A stretch of 64,000 nucleotides of DNA from Prorocentrum cordatum (lineage: Eukaryota > Sar > Dinophyceae > Prorocentrales > Prorocentraceae), in assembly GCA_963575745.1 (NCBI GenBank), contig CAUYUJ010018478.1, positions 55,880-119,879 of the forward strand, in the 5' to 3' direction. The notes under the pieces were generated by a model. It was not told the origin of the DNA. It worked only from the letters and a program-made list of their open reading frames with translations, and ran no database searches. A program made the translations under genes and the position numbers. Below, piece by piece: positions 51,227 through 61,511 of the stretch (its first letter is position 1; the number at the start of each line of letters is the position of its first letter).

Positions 51227-54200
51227 AAGGAGGGGAAGGAGTCGGACGAGTACGCCAGGTGCCTGTCCAACCGCTCTGGCTGCTTCGCAAAGGCGCCGAG
51301 GGCTGGGGCTGCGCGACCCGCTCGGGCGGTGCTCGAAGCCCGCCGGGCCGGAGGGCCGGGCGGCCACCTCTGCTCGCGCGCACCTTCGTGCTGGCGCATT
51401 CGGAGGCTCGTGGTGGGTCGCCGGACTTCAGCGTCGGAGAGGCCCCAGAGGTCGAAAGCCTTCCGCAAATTTCAGGGCGGAGGTTTCTCTCCTTTTTCGG
51501 CCGCTGGAGGCCTTCACTTGGCCTTAGGACCGTCGGGGAATGGGTCGGGACTCCAGGGGGCCGCGCATGGATGAATCAAGACGTTGGATATCTGGGACAA
51601 TTCAGAGGAGGAAAAAATGCTCGGGTGTAGACATGGCCCCAGGTAAGGGGAGTCGGAGCCGGTTAGTGATAGGGCCCTGGGCCCAAACACTGAACCAAAA
51701 TCACTGAACCAAGCCTGCCGTTGCTGGCGCTTCTTGGGGTGACGGCAGTTTCGGTCGATGGAAGGGGGTCTCGGGGGCGTCCCCCGAGACTGAAGTTTCA
51801 GGGGCCTGGCACGGCTTCTTGAGCCTCAGTCTCGCCAGCGCCAGTTTTCAAAGGAGGGAAGTGTATCGATACCGCTACCCTTCCTCGTTTTTGCCATTTT
51901 GGGCCTCCTTGGAGGCCCTCGTCGCCACGGCTGGATTCGCTTCGAAACCCCATGCAGAGCGCACCCCAGGAGAGGTCTGGGGAGTAGCAGTATCGGTATT
52001 TATCTTTTTCGGGCTTCTCTTCAATTTCATGTACAAGTCTGCTCGCCCAGAGTCGATTGCTTTTCGCCCAGACTCCGCACGCCCCAGAAGTCCGGAAGGC
52101 CGCTCGCGCGCGCAGAAGTCCGTTCCGGGCTGCGCAGTCCATAGCGGGCAGGACACCTCTGCACGACGGGAATCCTCGTTGAGCGTTCGTTCGGTAGCAA
52201 TCACGGGAGCCTGGTGTGCCCTCTTGATTTCGTCTTCAGCGTCGGTGAGGGTCGATTAGCGTCTGGGAGTCAATAAAATAGTGCCAATTGAGCGTCGGCT
52301 AGCGTCGGTTAGCGTCGATTTCGCGTCGATTAGGGCGACTTAGCGTCGACTAGCGTCGATTCGCAAGAGCGGACAAGATGGTATGGGAGGCTCCTATGAG
52401 TTGCCACCGAACGTTCGTCCCCCGCGGGCTTCTTGTCCACGGCCCTGGAGCGAGCAAAGCATGCCTCGCGACGACGAGGCTGGTCCCGGGAATGGGGTCG
52501 TTTATGTTGCATCTTCCGGGGACCTCGCCTGTTCCCAAAACTGGTGTCTTTTCTTGTGCCCGACGCGGGCGCGATGCGGACTCGACGCGGATTTGGTGTG
52601 TACTCGACGCGGATTTGACACGGATTTGACACTCATCCGACTAGGCCGACATGGATTCGACACGAATTCGACGTAGACAGGGCCGCGACGGGACAGACAA
52701 GGTCCACGGAGGCTGCAGCAGAAGGTCGGGATCCCCGGTCCACGCCGTGAAGGAGCCCACGGCGTCGGGGGCCAGGGCGTGCACCGGGGCTGCCGGCATC
52801 GCGGCAGCAGAGGGGGTCATCCCACCGCCCGCGGTGGGCGGGCTGTGGCCCCCTTCTCGGGCGACGCCAGGTCGCCTCTCGGGCGACGCGAAGTCCACGT
52901 ACACCTTAGGCGATGCTTAAGAAAACCTAAGTTTTCGGCCAGAGTCTCGATTATTCTTAACGTTTCAATGTAAATCCTAAGATTTGAATGGAAATTTTGT
53001 TTTTTTATTCAAGTTCTGAGACTATGAATTTCTTAACCCATGATTTCTAAAGCATTTCGCAGGGTGTAAGCCGCCGCGTAAGGTCGCTATGTCATGTGGG
53101 CCAGTGTTCTGGGGCTTGGGGGTGGGGGTGTTTGCGTCTTGTGCTCGTATAAGTCCCCGCGGATGGGCAGCGGGTGAAAGAAGCGCAAAGGGAAGGCGCA
53201 GTGGGTAGTCAAAGGCAAGCGTCAAGAGGGTGCCTCGTGTGAGTATTGGTATTGTTTTCTGAGCCCACTGTGCCTGTGCCTGTGTGCCTGTGCGTGTGCC
53301 TGTGTGCCTCTGTGCTTGTGTGCCTGTGTGCCTGTGTGTCTGTGTGTAATTATGTGTGTGCCTGTGTGTGTATGCGACTTTTGGGATTCTACCTTCCCAT
53401 GGTTCTCTGGCTCCTTGGCTACTCGGGTGACCTCGTTGGTACTGCCATCGGGGACATAACTGTCCTTGAGGGCTTCGCCTTCCCACCCAGAGCGTTCACC
53501 AGTTCTCTGCATCAAAAGGCGACGTACTGGCGACTCTGTTTGTTTGTGCATGTCTACCTTGCCACCGCTCTAACCCACACAGACGATTGCACCGGCCCGC
53601 TGTTTCATGCACATGTGCGTCACGTGCACTTGCTTCTGGCAAAGATGGTGGGCTGGTCCACAGCAGACGAATGATCCCGAGCCCAAGTCAATTGGAACTG
53701 ATGATAGGGTGCCCTCGCATGATCCAGTGCTTGCCGCCATGTGCACCTTGTACAATGGAAACCCATGCCAAGAAACACCCTGCTTGCCTCCAGGGTGCCC
53801 TGGGTTTCTTGGGTTTCGATTGTTTCGTTATGGAAAGCGCGACCAAACATCAATGAACGTCCTGGGGTCTCAGGGTTGGGTTTCTTGTGCAAGGTTTCTT
53901 GTTGACCAGCCTCCACTGTAACATCCTATTGTTATTCGACTGAAGCTGGGCCAGACTGTACTGTCACTGGTTCGGGTCGGCGGCCATGAGGGGGGTCGGC
54001 CACGAGGAGGGAGGTCTCGGGAGGGTGGAAGGCTTCTAGAAGCACCCCTGCTTTTTAGAAGGCGCGGGCCTCGTCCGTAGACGTAAGGCTGGTGCCTTCT
54101 AAGATGCAGCCTGTTTCTAAGAAGCCTTCCCCTCTCCCTCCACCCCCTTGTGCGCGCCGCCAGGAGGAGGAGGAGGAGGAGGAGGAGGAGGAGGAGGAGG

Positions 54201-57200
54201 AGGAGGAGGAGGAGGAGGAGGCGGAGGCGGAGGCGGAGGCGGAGGAGGAGGCGGAGGAGGAGGAGGAGGAGGCGCAAGAGGAGGAGGAGGAGGAGGAGGA
54301 GGAGGAGGAGGAGGAGGAGGAGGAAAGGGAATAAGTATCCCAGTGCGACCCTACCTAGGAGTTGGAGCCCCGAGGAGAGTCATACTAGTAGTAGTAACGG
54401 TAAACTTAGCTTAGGAAGTATTGATGTTGCGTTCTGCTGCGCTATGCTATGCTATGCTATGTCATGCTAGGGTATGCTAGGCTGCGCTATGTTATGCTAG
54501 ACTATGCTATGCTATGCTATGCTGCGCTATGCTATGCTATGATATGCTATGCTGCGCTATGCTATGCTATGATATGATATGCTATGCTGCGCTATGCTAT
54601 GCCATGCTATGCCATGCTATGCTATGATATGCTATGCTGCGCTATGCTATGCTATGCAATGCTATGTTATGCTATGCTGCGCTGTGCTAAACTAAGCTAA
54701 GCTATGCTAGGCTAGGCTAAACTAAGCTAAGCTAAGCTAAGCTAAGCTGAGCTAAGCTAAGCCCAGCTAAACTAAGCTAGGCTAGGCTGAGCTAAGCTAA
54801 GCTAGGCTAGGCTAAGCTAAGCAAAGCTAAGTTAAGCTAGGCTAAGCTAAGATGAGATAAGCAACGCTAAGCTAGGGGGTCGTAACTGGGGGAACCGCGG
54901 GGCGGATACTGGGGGAACCGCCCGGGGCGCTTTCCACTGCCCGGCCCCTTTAAGCCCAGAGAGTAAGAACCCTTCTAGGCAGAGCCTAGGTAGGGAATAG
55001 CTATACGAATAATAACAATACTTAGCAGACGACGAAACATACCGATGAGAAGACGAGTAATAATGATAGTGCGATTCATGGAATAATAATAACAACACGA
55101 AGAAGACGCATATTAATTATAAGAGTAATAATCCGCATAATAACAATAACAACATTAATACTAGTATGAGGAGGGGAGGAGGAGGAGGAGGAGGAGGAGG
55201 AAGAGGGGGAGGAGGAGGCGGAGGAGGAGGAGGGGGAGGAGGAGGAGGAGGAGGATGAGGAGGAGGCGGAGGAGGAGGAGAAGGAGGAGAAGGAGTAATA
55301 CTAATACTGTAAACTATAATGACATGGATCATAATAGTACTACCAATAAGAATACTATTAATAAACATAATCAGCATACGATTCCTATTAATGAATCTAT
55401 TAATAAGAATATTTACTTTTTATTAGTAATACGAAGAAGCATAACGATAGTACTAATACTAATAAAAATAATCATCACACTATGACGAATAAGAAGAGTA
55501 CGACTCATAATCGTACGATGATGAATCATCCTAAGAAATGGAGGAGGAGCAGGGAAAGATAGGCGGGAGGGGTGGGCCGAGACCCCCGGCGCCGTTCTTT
55601 GACTCGACGGCGCGTCTCCCGGAGGTCGCGGGACCGGCTGTCCTCATCCCGAGCGGATGTCGGGCGGATGGTACAGTCGAGGCTGATTAGTAGGTCGACC
55701 CAAATCGAGGGTACCCTGGTGCCCTGCGCTTCGCGACCCATGCCTTCTACATTCCTGTGTCAATGTGGTCCTCGGAAGGGTCTTGTGTCCTCTCGCGTGT
55801 CCTCTCCAATCAGCCCCGACCGTCGTGGTAATGGGGGGTGACCTGAATTCGGAGATAGCCAGGACCCCAGGTCATGGGAGCTGGTTCGTGATTGGGCCCC
55901 GGAGCCCCCTCAAAGTCGCTAGAGCCACTGCACTAGTTCTGCCGCAGATCGTGTCGTGTTTCCTCGTGCGACTGCAGCTCCGGCTAGTGGAATGGCGCGG
56001 GGGGGCCTCCCCCAGTAGTCATCACGAAAGCAGGTCCCAGTAAATCCAGTCCCTCCCAACGTATGTGGGGTGACCTAGATGAGGGGTGAAACGGCCCTTT
56101 GGGCCGTTTCCTTCACCCCTCAGATATGTCACCCTCTGCGACCACCCGCCGGAGGAAACATGTTCGATGGTCCGAGGGCCCGGCGAGGGCCCCCCGAAGC
56201 CGAACATAACAAAAAGCTTACCGTCGTGTGTTGTCTTACAACGCCATGGGATCTGAGGAAGGATCGGCGGCAAGAACGGGGAGGGGAAGTCAGAGAGGGG
56301 GGGGGGCATCTCAGATTGCTCCGAAGGCCTCGGGCCCCTGAGAACGTTTTGTTGAAGCCTCCCCCGAGAGCGCAGAGAGAAGGCCAGGAGGCCTGTGAGA
56401 AGCCCCGCCGCCTTCTGAGAAGGCCTGCCCCCCCTCGCTCTCCTCCCCGACCGCGCCGCCGCAGGGAGCGAGGCAGGCGTCACAAGGAGCACGTCGGGTG
56501 CCTCCCTCCCGCCGCCCACGCGGCCCCCCGCGGCGCGCGCCCAGCTCGGCCAGCACGACATCTCCCGCAAGCTGGCGCTCCAGCTCATCGAGCTGAAGCC
56601 CACGTGGTCGCGGGCGTGGAGCCGTCTGGGTCCGCGCCGCCGCCTCCCCCTCGAAGAACGACGACGAGGACGGCGGCGAGGACCCGGGCGATGGTGCCAC
56701 GAGACGCTGGCGTCTGGGGCAACGACAGGGGTCAGCTGCAAGAAGAAGCAGCGCCAGAGATGTGCACTCATAACGCTCCTCGCGGACTTCTTGGATCGGC
56801 GCCCGGGACAACCTGGCGGCGTCTCCGGCGCCGCCCCTGGCGCGCTCTGCGCGCTGGGGAGGGGGGTCTTGCGCAGATCCAAGAAATCCGCGCGGAGCGC
56901 CAAAATATTATGTTTATGACGTTTTTTGTTCCTCTAGACAGGGGTCAGCGGCATTTTAACGGGTATTCATTAACGGGTATTTGCCGAAAGCTGATTTTTT
57001 AGGGCCTCTTGCTGGCGATTCAGCCTTGCCCACCTCGGGAAGGGTTGGATTCGCCGGGTCACTGGCCAAAGTTCCTGTTAGTGGAGTCCCCGTTAGAGGG
57101 GCGCTGTAGGGGGGATAGACACAGGGGGATGCATCGACCCCCAATCGCCCATAGATCGCCGATCGGGGTCTGGTAGCCACACCGCCCAGGAAGGTGCGGA

Positions 57201-60200
57201 TTTCGCCACGGGGGCCTGCCGCCGAGCGACCCGCGACGCATCGCCGATCCCAGGTCGACGCATCCCCCCTATGCCAGTCCCCCCCTATCGTTGTCCCTCG
57301 CGCCTCCATTTGCTCGAGCCGCGAGCTCTCGCGCGGCTTCGGGCCCCTGCAGGCCCTCGCAGGGGGATCTGGCCCGAAACCTGGCGCGGGAGGCTCTGGA
57401 GCCCAGGGCTCCGGCCGGGACTTTACGCGACGCTGCAGTTTTGTCGTGACCTCGGCTCTCGGGGCAGGGTTAAGTCGGGCCTGTCCCTCCTCAGGAGGGA
57501 TAATTCCAAAACAGTAGAAACGCAGTCTGGGGACCATTCTTGGACTCTTGTGGAGCATTTTTGGAGTATTTTTTGGTATTTCCATCTTTCGCCCAAAGTT
57601 CCCCTGTAGGGGGACACGCCCGACTTAGGGGTAGGGCCCCGGGATGCGCACAGGCAGGATCCCCCGGGGGTAGGTCCAGCGGCCCCGTAGGGAGCTCCGC
57701 CGAATGCCCCAGCGGCCGCGTCCGCGTGCGTTTTCCCCGCCCGCCGCGGGCCTATTTCGGTGCACCCCTCGCGCGTTTCGTTGCCCCGTGGGGAGCTCCG
57801 CCGAAGGCCCCAGCGGCAGCGCTCGCGCGCGTCCTCCTCGCCCGCCGCGTGCCCGTTTCGGCGCGCCCCTCGCGCGTTCCGTGGCCCCTTAGTGAGTTCC
57901 AACGGAGGTCCCGGCGTCCGCGCCTGCGCGCGTCTTCCCCGCCCGACGCGCGCCCGCGTCGGCGCGCCCCTGACGCGCGCCGTGGCCCCGTAGGGAGCTC
58001 CGCCGAGGGTCCCAGTGGCCGCGCCCGCGTGCGTCCTTCCCGCCTGCCGCAGGCTCGTTCCGGTGCACCCCTCGCGTGTTTCGTGGCCCCGTGGGAGCTT
58101 CGCCGAAGGTTCTGGCGGCCGCGTCCGCGTGCGTTCGCCCCGCCCGCAGCGCCGTCCGCCCCGCCCACAGGGTTTTTTTTTTGGGGGGGGGGGAAGGGGC
58201 GGCGCGCCCCTCGCGTGTTTCGTGGCCCCATGAGCGGGCTCCGCCGAAGGCCTCGGTGGCCGCGTCCGCATGCGCCCTCCCCGCCCGCAGCGCGCCTGTT
58301 GCGGCGCGCCCCTCGCGCGTTTCGTGGCCCCAAGGGAGCTCCGCCGAAGGCTCCAGGGGCCGCGTCCGCGTGCGCCCTCCCCGCCCGCGGCGTGCCCATG
58401 TCGGCGCGCCCCTCGCATGTTTCGTCGTGGCCCCGTAGGGAGCTCCACCGAAGATCCCAGTGGCCGCTTCCGCATGCGTCTTCCCCGCCCACCGCGTGCC
58501 CATGTCGGCGCACCCCTGACGCGCTTCGTGGCTTCATAGGGAGCTCCGCCGAAGGTCCCAGTGGCCGCGTTCGCATGCGTCCTTCTGCCCGCCGCAGGCC
58601 CATTTCGGCGCGCCCCTCACACGCTTCGTGGCCCCATGGGGAGCTCCACCGAAGGCCCCAGTGACCTCGTCCGCATGCGTCCTCCCCGCCCACCGCGTGC
58701 CCATTTCGGCACACCCGCCTCACGTTTCTTGGCCCCATAGGGAGCTCCACCGAAGGCCCCAACGGCGCAGTTCGCATGCGAGTCCCCCGCCCAGTACACC
58801 GCCTCGTGGCCCCATAGGGAGCTCCACCGAAGGTCCCAGTGGCGCAGTTCGCAAGCGTTCCCCCCGCCCAGTACAGCGTTTCGTGGCGGTCCAGGTGGCG
58901 CAGTTCGCAAGCGTCCCCCCCCCAGTACAGCGCTTCGTGGCCCCAAAGGGAACCCCACCAAAGGTCTCAGTGGCGCAGATGGCATGCGTCTCCCCCGCCC
59001 ATTACAGCGCGCCGTGGCCCCCGAGGGAACTCCACCGGAGGCGATTTCCACAATTGCGGCAATCACAGCTGCACATTGTTAGCGCCGATTTAGCGTCGAT
59101 GAGCGTCGATCTAGCGCCATCTAGCGCCGATTTGCGTCGATTCGCAAAAACCTGCAAGGCTCCTATGAGTTGCCACCGAAGGTTCGGAGTTCTGGTCTCG
59201 TTGGTTCGCGATGTTGTAATTCGTTTCGCGGCGTCGGGTCCCAGGGGGTGGGCCCAGGATGGGTGACTGGGCCCCCCTTGCCCAGCCAGGAGGGCCTCGA
59301 CACCGATCCTCTGCCAGCCTGGAACGTATCCCGGCCCCCAAGGTTGGTACCTCCTCCTCTTGGTGCCGATCTTGAGGATTCCTCCCAGCTTCTGAGGCCA
59401 CATCCCGAAGATTGCCATCGCCCTGGGCGTACCCCGGTCCCCAAGGTTGGTACCTCCTCCTCTTGGTGCCGATCTCGAGGATTCCTCCCAGCTTCTGAGG
59501 CCACGTCCCGAAGACTGCCATCGCCCTGGGCGTACCCCGGTCCCTAAGGTTGGTACCTCCTCCTCTTGGTGCCGATCTCGAGGATTCCTCCCAGCTTCTG
59601 AGGCCACATCCCGAAGACTGCCATCGCCCTGGGCGTACCCCGGCCCCCAAGGTTGGTACCTCCTCCTCTTGGTGCCGATCTCGTCGTCCTCCTCCTCCTC
59701 CTCCTCCTCGTCCTCCTCCTCCTCCTCCTCCTCCTCCTCCTCCTCCTCCTCGTTCTCCTCCTCCTCCTCCTCCTCCTCCTCCTCCTCCTCGAGGATTCCT
59801 CCCAGCTTCTGAGGCCACAGCCCGAAGACTGTCGTCGCCCTGGGCTGGCCGACCCCGGTGGACAGGCCCATGCCCGCTGGAGCCCGGGTCGCTCCCGGAC
59901 CCCGGCGGGGCCCGCCCAGGCTTGTGGCCTGCTGGCGCCGCCCGGGCTTGTGGCCTGCAGTTGCTCCTCCTCCTCCTTCTTCCTCCTGCTCCTGCTCCTT
60001 CTGCTCCTCCTCCTCCTCCTCCTCCTCCTCCTCCTCCTCCTCCTCCTCCTCCTCCTCCTCCCGCTCCTCCTCCTCCTCCTCCTCCTCCTCCTCCTCCTCC
60101 TCCTCCTCCTCCTGCAGTTGCGCCGTCCCTGCGCCCTGCCGGTGGAGCGCCCCGCCGGTGGAGCCCCCCCCCGCGTGCGGCCGCGCCGCCCCTCCCGGGG

Positions 60201-60318
60201 GGAGGGGCGGCGGGGCGGCGGGCCTGCCCAGGTCAGGCCTGCCAGCAGCTCGGCGAGGAGCACGAGGAGGAGGCGCTGTCGGCGCTCTCGAAGGCCAGCG
60301 AGCTGGACCCCTGCGACG
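51227..60318 (+). CDS. TPR-repeat (Hop/STI1-like co-chaperone type) gene, three joined exons, partial
   Basis: Three small exons are read in phase. Exon 1 (51227-51292, 22 codons) includes residues SDEYARCLSNRSGCFAK and follows a pyrimidine-rich TCTCAAG acceptor; its donor would be GC. Exon 2 (56545-56629, 28 codons plus 1 nt) starts after CGCGCCCAG with LGQHD, contains IELKPTWSRAWSRL and ends at a GT donor (GTCCGC). Exon 3 (60232-60318) follows CTGCCCAG and contains ACQQLGEE, then LSKASELDP. Phases match (0, then 1). The joined peptide fits about two TPR motifs: SNRS..C.AKLG, ELKP.W.RAW.RLG, then AL..L.KA.ELDP. TPRs are paired helices that bind partners; in Hop/STI1 relatives they bind Hsp70/Hsp90 C-termini. 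The two introns are about 5.25 and 3.6 kb and full of repeats. The 3' end of exon 3 (possible GC donor) and both gene ends are uncertain. Confidence 0.72.
51705..51800. repeat. dispersed repeat EE, copy 2
   Basis: GCCTGCCGTTGCTGGCGCTT ... GTGACGGCAGTTTCGGTCG ... GGGGGCGTCCCCC. Confidence 0.45.
51853..52012. mobile_element. MITE family F, copy 5
   Basis: GTATCGATACCGCTACCC ... GAGGCCCTCGTCGCCACGGC TGGATTCGCTTCGA ... GGGGAGTAGCAGTATCGGTA. Confidence 0.65.
52225..52415 (+). repeat. TTAGCGTCGATT tandem with shared right flank, copy 1
   Basis: About ten 9-14-bp TAGCGTCGAT words, then GGCTCCTATGAGTTGCCACC GAACGTTCG. Copy 2 at 59078-59185 has the same order. Confidence 0.7.
52416..52901. other. 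no gene seen; CGACGCGGATTTG words
   Basis: 52570-52680 repeats ACTCGACGCGGATTTG; the rest is unrecognised. Confidence 0.4.
52902..53066. mobile_element. Tc1/mariner-type MITE family E, copy 2
   Basis: CACCTTAGGCGATGCTTAAG ... CTAAAGCATTTCGCAGGGTG with TA on both sides. Confidence 0.75.
53067..53747. other. no gene seen; GTGCCTGT-rich tract
   Basis: 53265-53375 repeats TGTGCCTGTG; the remainder is unrecognised. Confidence 0.4.
53748..53920 (+). repeat. dispersed repeat J, copy 1
   Basis: CCAAGAAACACCCTGCTTGC CTCCAGGGTGCCCTGGGTTT CTTGG can fold into a hairpin. Copies at 60441 and 62762. Confidence 0.7.
54010..54163. mobile_element. MITE family A, copy 5
   Basis: TTTTTAGAAGGCGCGGGCCT ... TAGACGTAAGGC ... 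CTAAGAAGCCTTCCCCTCTC; right end GCGCGCCGCCAGGAGG runs into (GAG)n. Confidence 0.7.
54164..54332 (+). repeat. (GAG)n tract
   Basis: GAG with GCGGAG interruptions, abutting MITE A5. Confidence 0.95.
54425..54870 (+). repeat. pentanucleotide satellite drifting from GCTAT to GCTAA
   Basis: Left part GCTATGCTATGCTATGCTGC with TGCTGCGC every 30-45 bp; right part GCTAAGCTAAGCTAAGCTGA. The switch occurs near 54685-54720. Confidence 0.9.
54871..55560. other. AATAATAAC-rich DNA with a (GAG)n tract
   Basis: 55170-55300 GAG-rich; 55000-55510 A-rich ATA/ACG triplets. No gene. Confidence 0.6.
55690..55830. repeat. dispersed repeat FF, copy 2
   Basis: GTAGGTCGACCCAAATCGAG, CCCTGCGCTTCGCGACC, TGTCCTCTCCAATCAG. 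Confidence 0.5.
55925..56040. repeat. dispersed repeat EE, copy 3
   Basis: TCTGCCGCAGATCGTGTCGT, GGGGGCCTCCCCCAGTAGTC, GCAGGTCCCA. Confidence 0.5.
56069..56134. repeat. long hairpin
   Basis: GGTGACCTAGATGAGGGGTG AAACGGCCC pairs with GGGCCGTTTCCTTCACCCCT C..TGTCACC around TTT. Confidence 0.75.
56275..56460. repeat. dispersed repeat R, copy 5
   Basis: CGAAGGCCTCGGGCCCCTGA GAACG ... CCTTCTGAGAAGGCCTGCCC. Confidence 0.5.
56757..56934. mobile_element. element family C, copy 6
   Basis: GCTCCTCGCGGACTTCTTGG ATC, GGCGTCTCCGGCGCCGCCCC, AGATCCAAGAAATCCGCGCG GAGCGCC. Confidence 0.7.
57108..57300. repeat. dispersed repeat D, copy 5
   Basis: GGGATGCATCGACCCCCAAT CGCCCATAG, GACGCATCGCCGATCCCAGG, CCTATCGTTGTCCCTCGCGC. 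Confidence 0.6.
57470..57628. mobile_element. MITE family B, copy 4
   Basis: TTAAGTCGGGCCTGTCCCTC ... GGGACACGCCCGACTTAG; 7 of 8 flanking bases match (GGGCAGGG / GGGTAGGG). Confidence 0.85.
57665..59040 (+). repeat. 101-bp satellite, about 13 copies
   Basis: Units GGCCCCATAGGGAGCTCCAC CGAAGG..CCCAGTGGCCGCG..CGTGCCC..TTTCG. Six frames are nearly open because unit and base content lack stops; 101 is not a multiple of three. One unit holds a T/G-run (58170-58195). Units shorten after 58800. Confidence 0.9.
59078..59185 (+). repeat. TTAGCGTCGATT tandem with shared flank, copy 2
   Basis: TTAGCGTCGATGAGCGTCGA ... GGCTCCTATGAGTTGCCACC GAAGGTTCGGAG. Confidence 0.7.
59320..59845 (+). repeat. 103-bp minisatellite, five copies, last one split by (CTC)n
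   Basis: AAGGTTGGTACCTCCTCCTC TTGGTGCCGATCT..GAGGATTCCTCCCAGC at 59341, 59444, 59547, 59650. In the last copy (CTC)n (59686-59792) sits between GCCGATCTC and GAGGATTCC. Confidence 0.9.
59955..60115 (+). repeat. (CTC)n tract
   Basis: In the last TPR intron; ends CTCCTCCTGCAG. Confidence 0.95.
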
Positions 60319-60440
60319 GCGCGCCCCGCGCCGCGCCGCCGCGCGGGCGCGCCCCCTCGGGCCGGGGGGGAGGGGGGTGCTCCAGGGCACGCGCGCGGCC
60401 CGAGGCCCAAAGGAGGGCGCCCGCACGGCCAGGCTGCAGT

Positions 60441-60612
60441 GGAGGCCCGTGCAAGGAGGCGCCCTGCTTGCCTCCGGGGTGCCCTGGGCTCCGTGGGCCT
60501 CGAGGTTTTTTGCCATGGGGGGCGTGGCGTTCCCGCACCCCAAAATCAGGGGACATCCCGGGGTCTCGGGGTTGGGTTGGGTGTGGGAGGTTCCTTGTGG
60601 TCGAGCCCTCAC
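60441..60612 (+). repeat. dispersed repeat J, copy 2
   Basis: GCCCTGCTTGCCTCCGGGGT GCCCTGGG ... GGTCTCGGGGTTGGG ... GGTTCCTTGTGG. Confidence 0.55.
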
Positions 60613-60933
60613 TGTGCGTGTGCCCCACGTGCCGCCCGCCCGAGGCGAAAACAGAAACGCCTGTTGCGTCGGTGCTGGGCACCATCCGTCCCGCACTCAC
60701 TTCGGGCGCGCCAGGTGCCGTCATGGCGCGGCGGCAGCGCGCGCGCGGGCTTCCAGGCCCGAGGCCCCCCCCAAGCGGTCTTTGGGAACCCTGGACGGCG
60801 GGGGTCGTTCGTGATGGAGGGGCTCCGCGCGGTGGGGGCTGCAGGGGCCCCCGCGCTGCCGTGGCAGGGGCTTCGGACTTCGCAAGCCAGGCCCGGGTGG
60901 AGGGTTTCTCTGAAGGGCTTAGGCGACCCGCCC

Positions 60934-60993
60934 TCCTCCTCCTCCTCCTCCTCCTCCTCCTCCTCCTCCTCCTCCTCCTCCTCCTCCCCCAGC
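60934..60993 (+). repeat. (CTC)n tract followed by CCCCCAG
   Basis: CGGTCCGTGGAGGCC follows; the frame RSVEAICATEETG then DCADGGA-stop could be a terminal exon, but it overlaps repeat K. Confidence 0.6.
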
Positions 60994-61029
60994 GGTCCGT
61001 GGAGGCCATCTGCGCGACGGAAGAAACCG

Positions 61030-61150
61030 GAGTCGACTGCGCCGACGGTGGCGCATAAGCTGTCCGCGTAAGACCCCGCGCAAGGCGCAATCGTTCTCCA
61101 CGCGGTGTGCCGCGCTGGCGGCCCGCGTAGGCCAGCGTGAGGTCGCTACG
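61030..61150. repeat. dispersed repeat K, copy 2
   Basis: GTCGACTGCGCCGACGGTGG CGCATAAGCTGTCCGCGTAA G, CTGGCGGCCCGCGTAGG. Confidence 0.45.
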
Positions 61151-61277
61151 TCGTCGTGCGTATGGCTGACCCTTTTCTGGGGTCATCTGGGTTTCGCGGG
61201 GAAAGCTGGGGTCACCCTGGGCCAGAGCCACTGCTGGCAACTCCTTTCTGGTGGGCCGTCGGTCTCTGACTCTATCT

Positions 61278-61433
61278 TTACGTCGGGCCTGTCCCTCTAC
61301 AGGAGGAATATTCAAAAACAGTCAAAGAATAGCCTGGGGACTGTGTTGTGAGTATTTTTGGGCACTTCTTGCATATCCTTGGGGTATTTCCTGTCGTCCA
61401 AACTCCCCCTGTAGGGGGACAGGCCCGACCTAA
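61278..61433. mobile_element. MITE family B, copy 5
   Basis: GTCGGGCCTGTCCCTCTACA GGAGGAATATTC ... CCCCCTGTAGGGGGACAGGC CCGACC; flanks ACTCTATC / ACTCTGTC. Confidence 0.87.
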
Positions 61434-61511
61434 CTCTGTCGCCCTCCCTCGTTCTCTCTGTCCCTCTTCCTCTGTGCATCTCTGCGGGAGCGGGGTCGGG
61501 GCTCGAGAGAC

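Noticed and set aside
54425-54870. Telomeric or interstitial telomere repeat
   Set aside because: Unit is GCTAT/GCTAA, not TTTAGGG or a near variant.
57423-58777. Long ORFs (about 340-375 codons) on both strands
   Set aside because: 101-bp satellite read in rotating frames; openness comes from GC content, not coding.
59002-60696. 564-codon - strand ORF with long Glu runs
   Set aside because: Composed of the 103-bp minisatellite and (CTC)n tracts on the opposite strand to the TPR exon.
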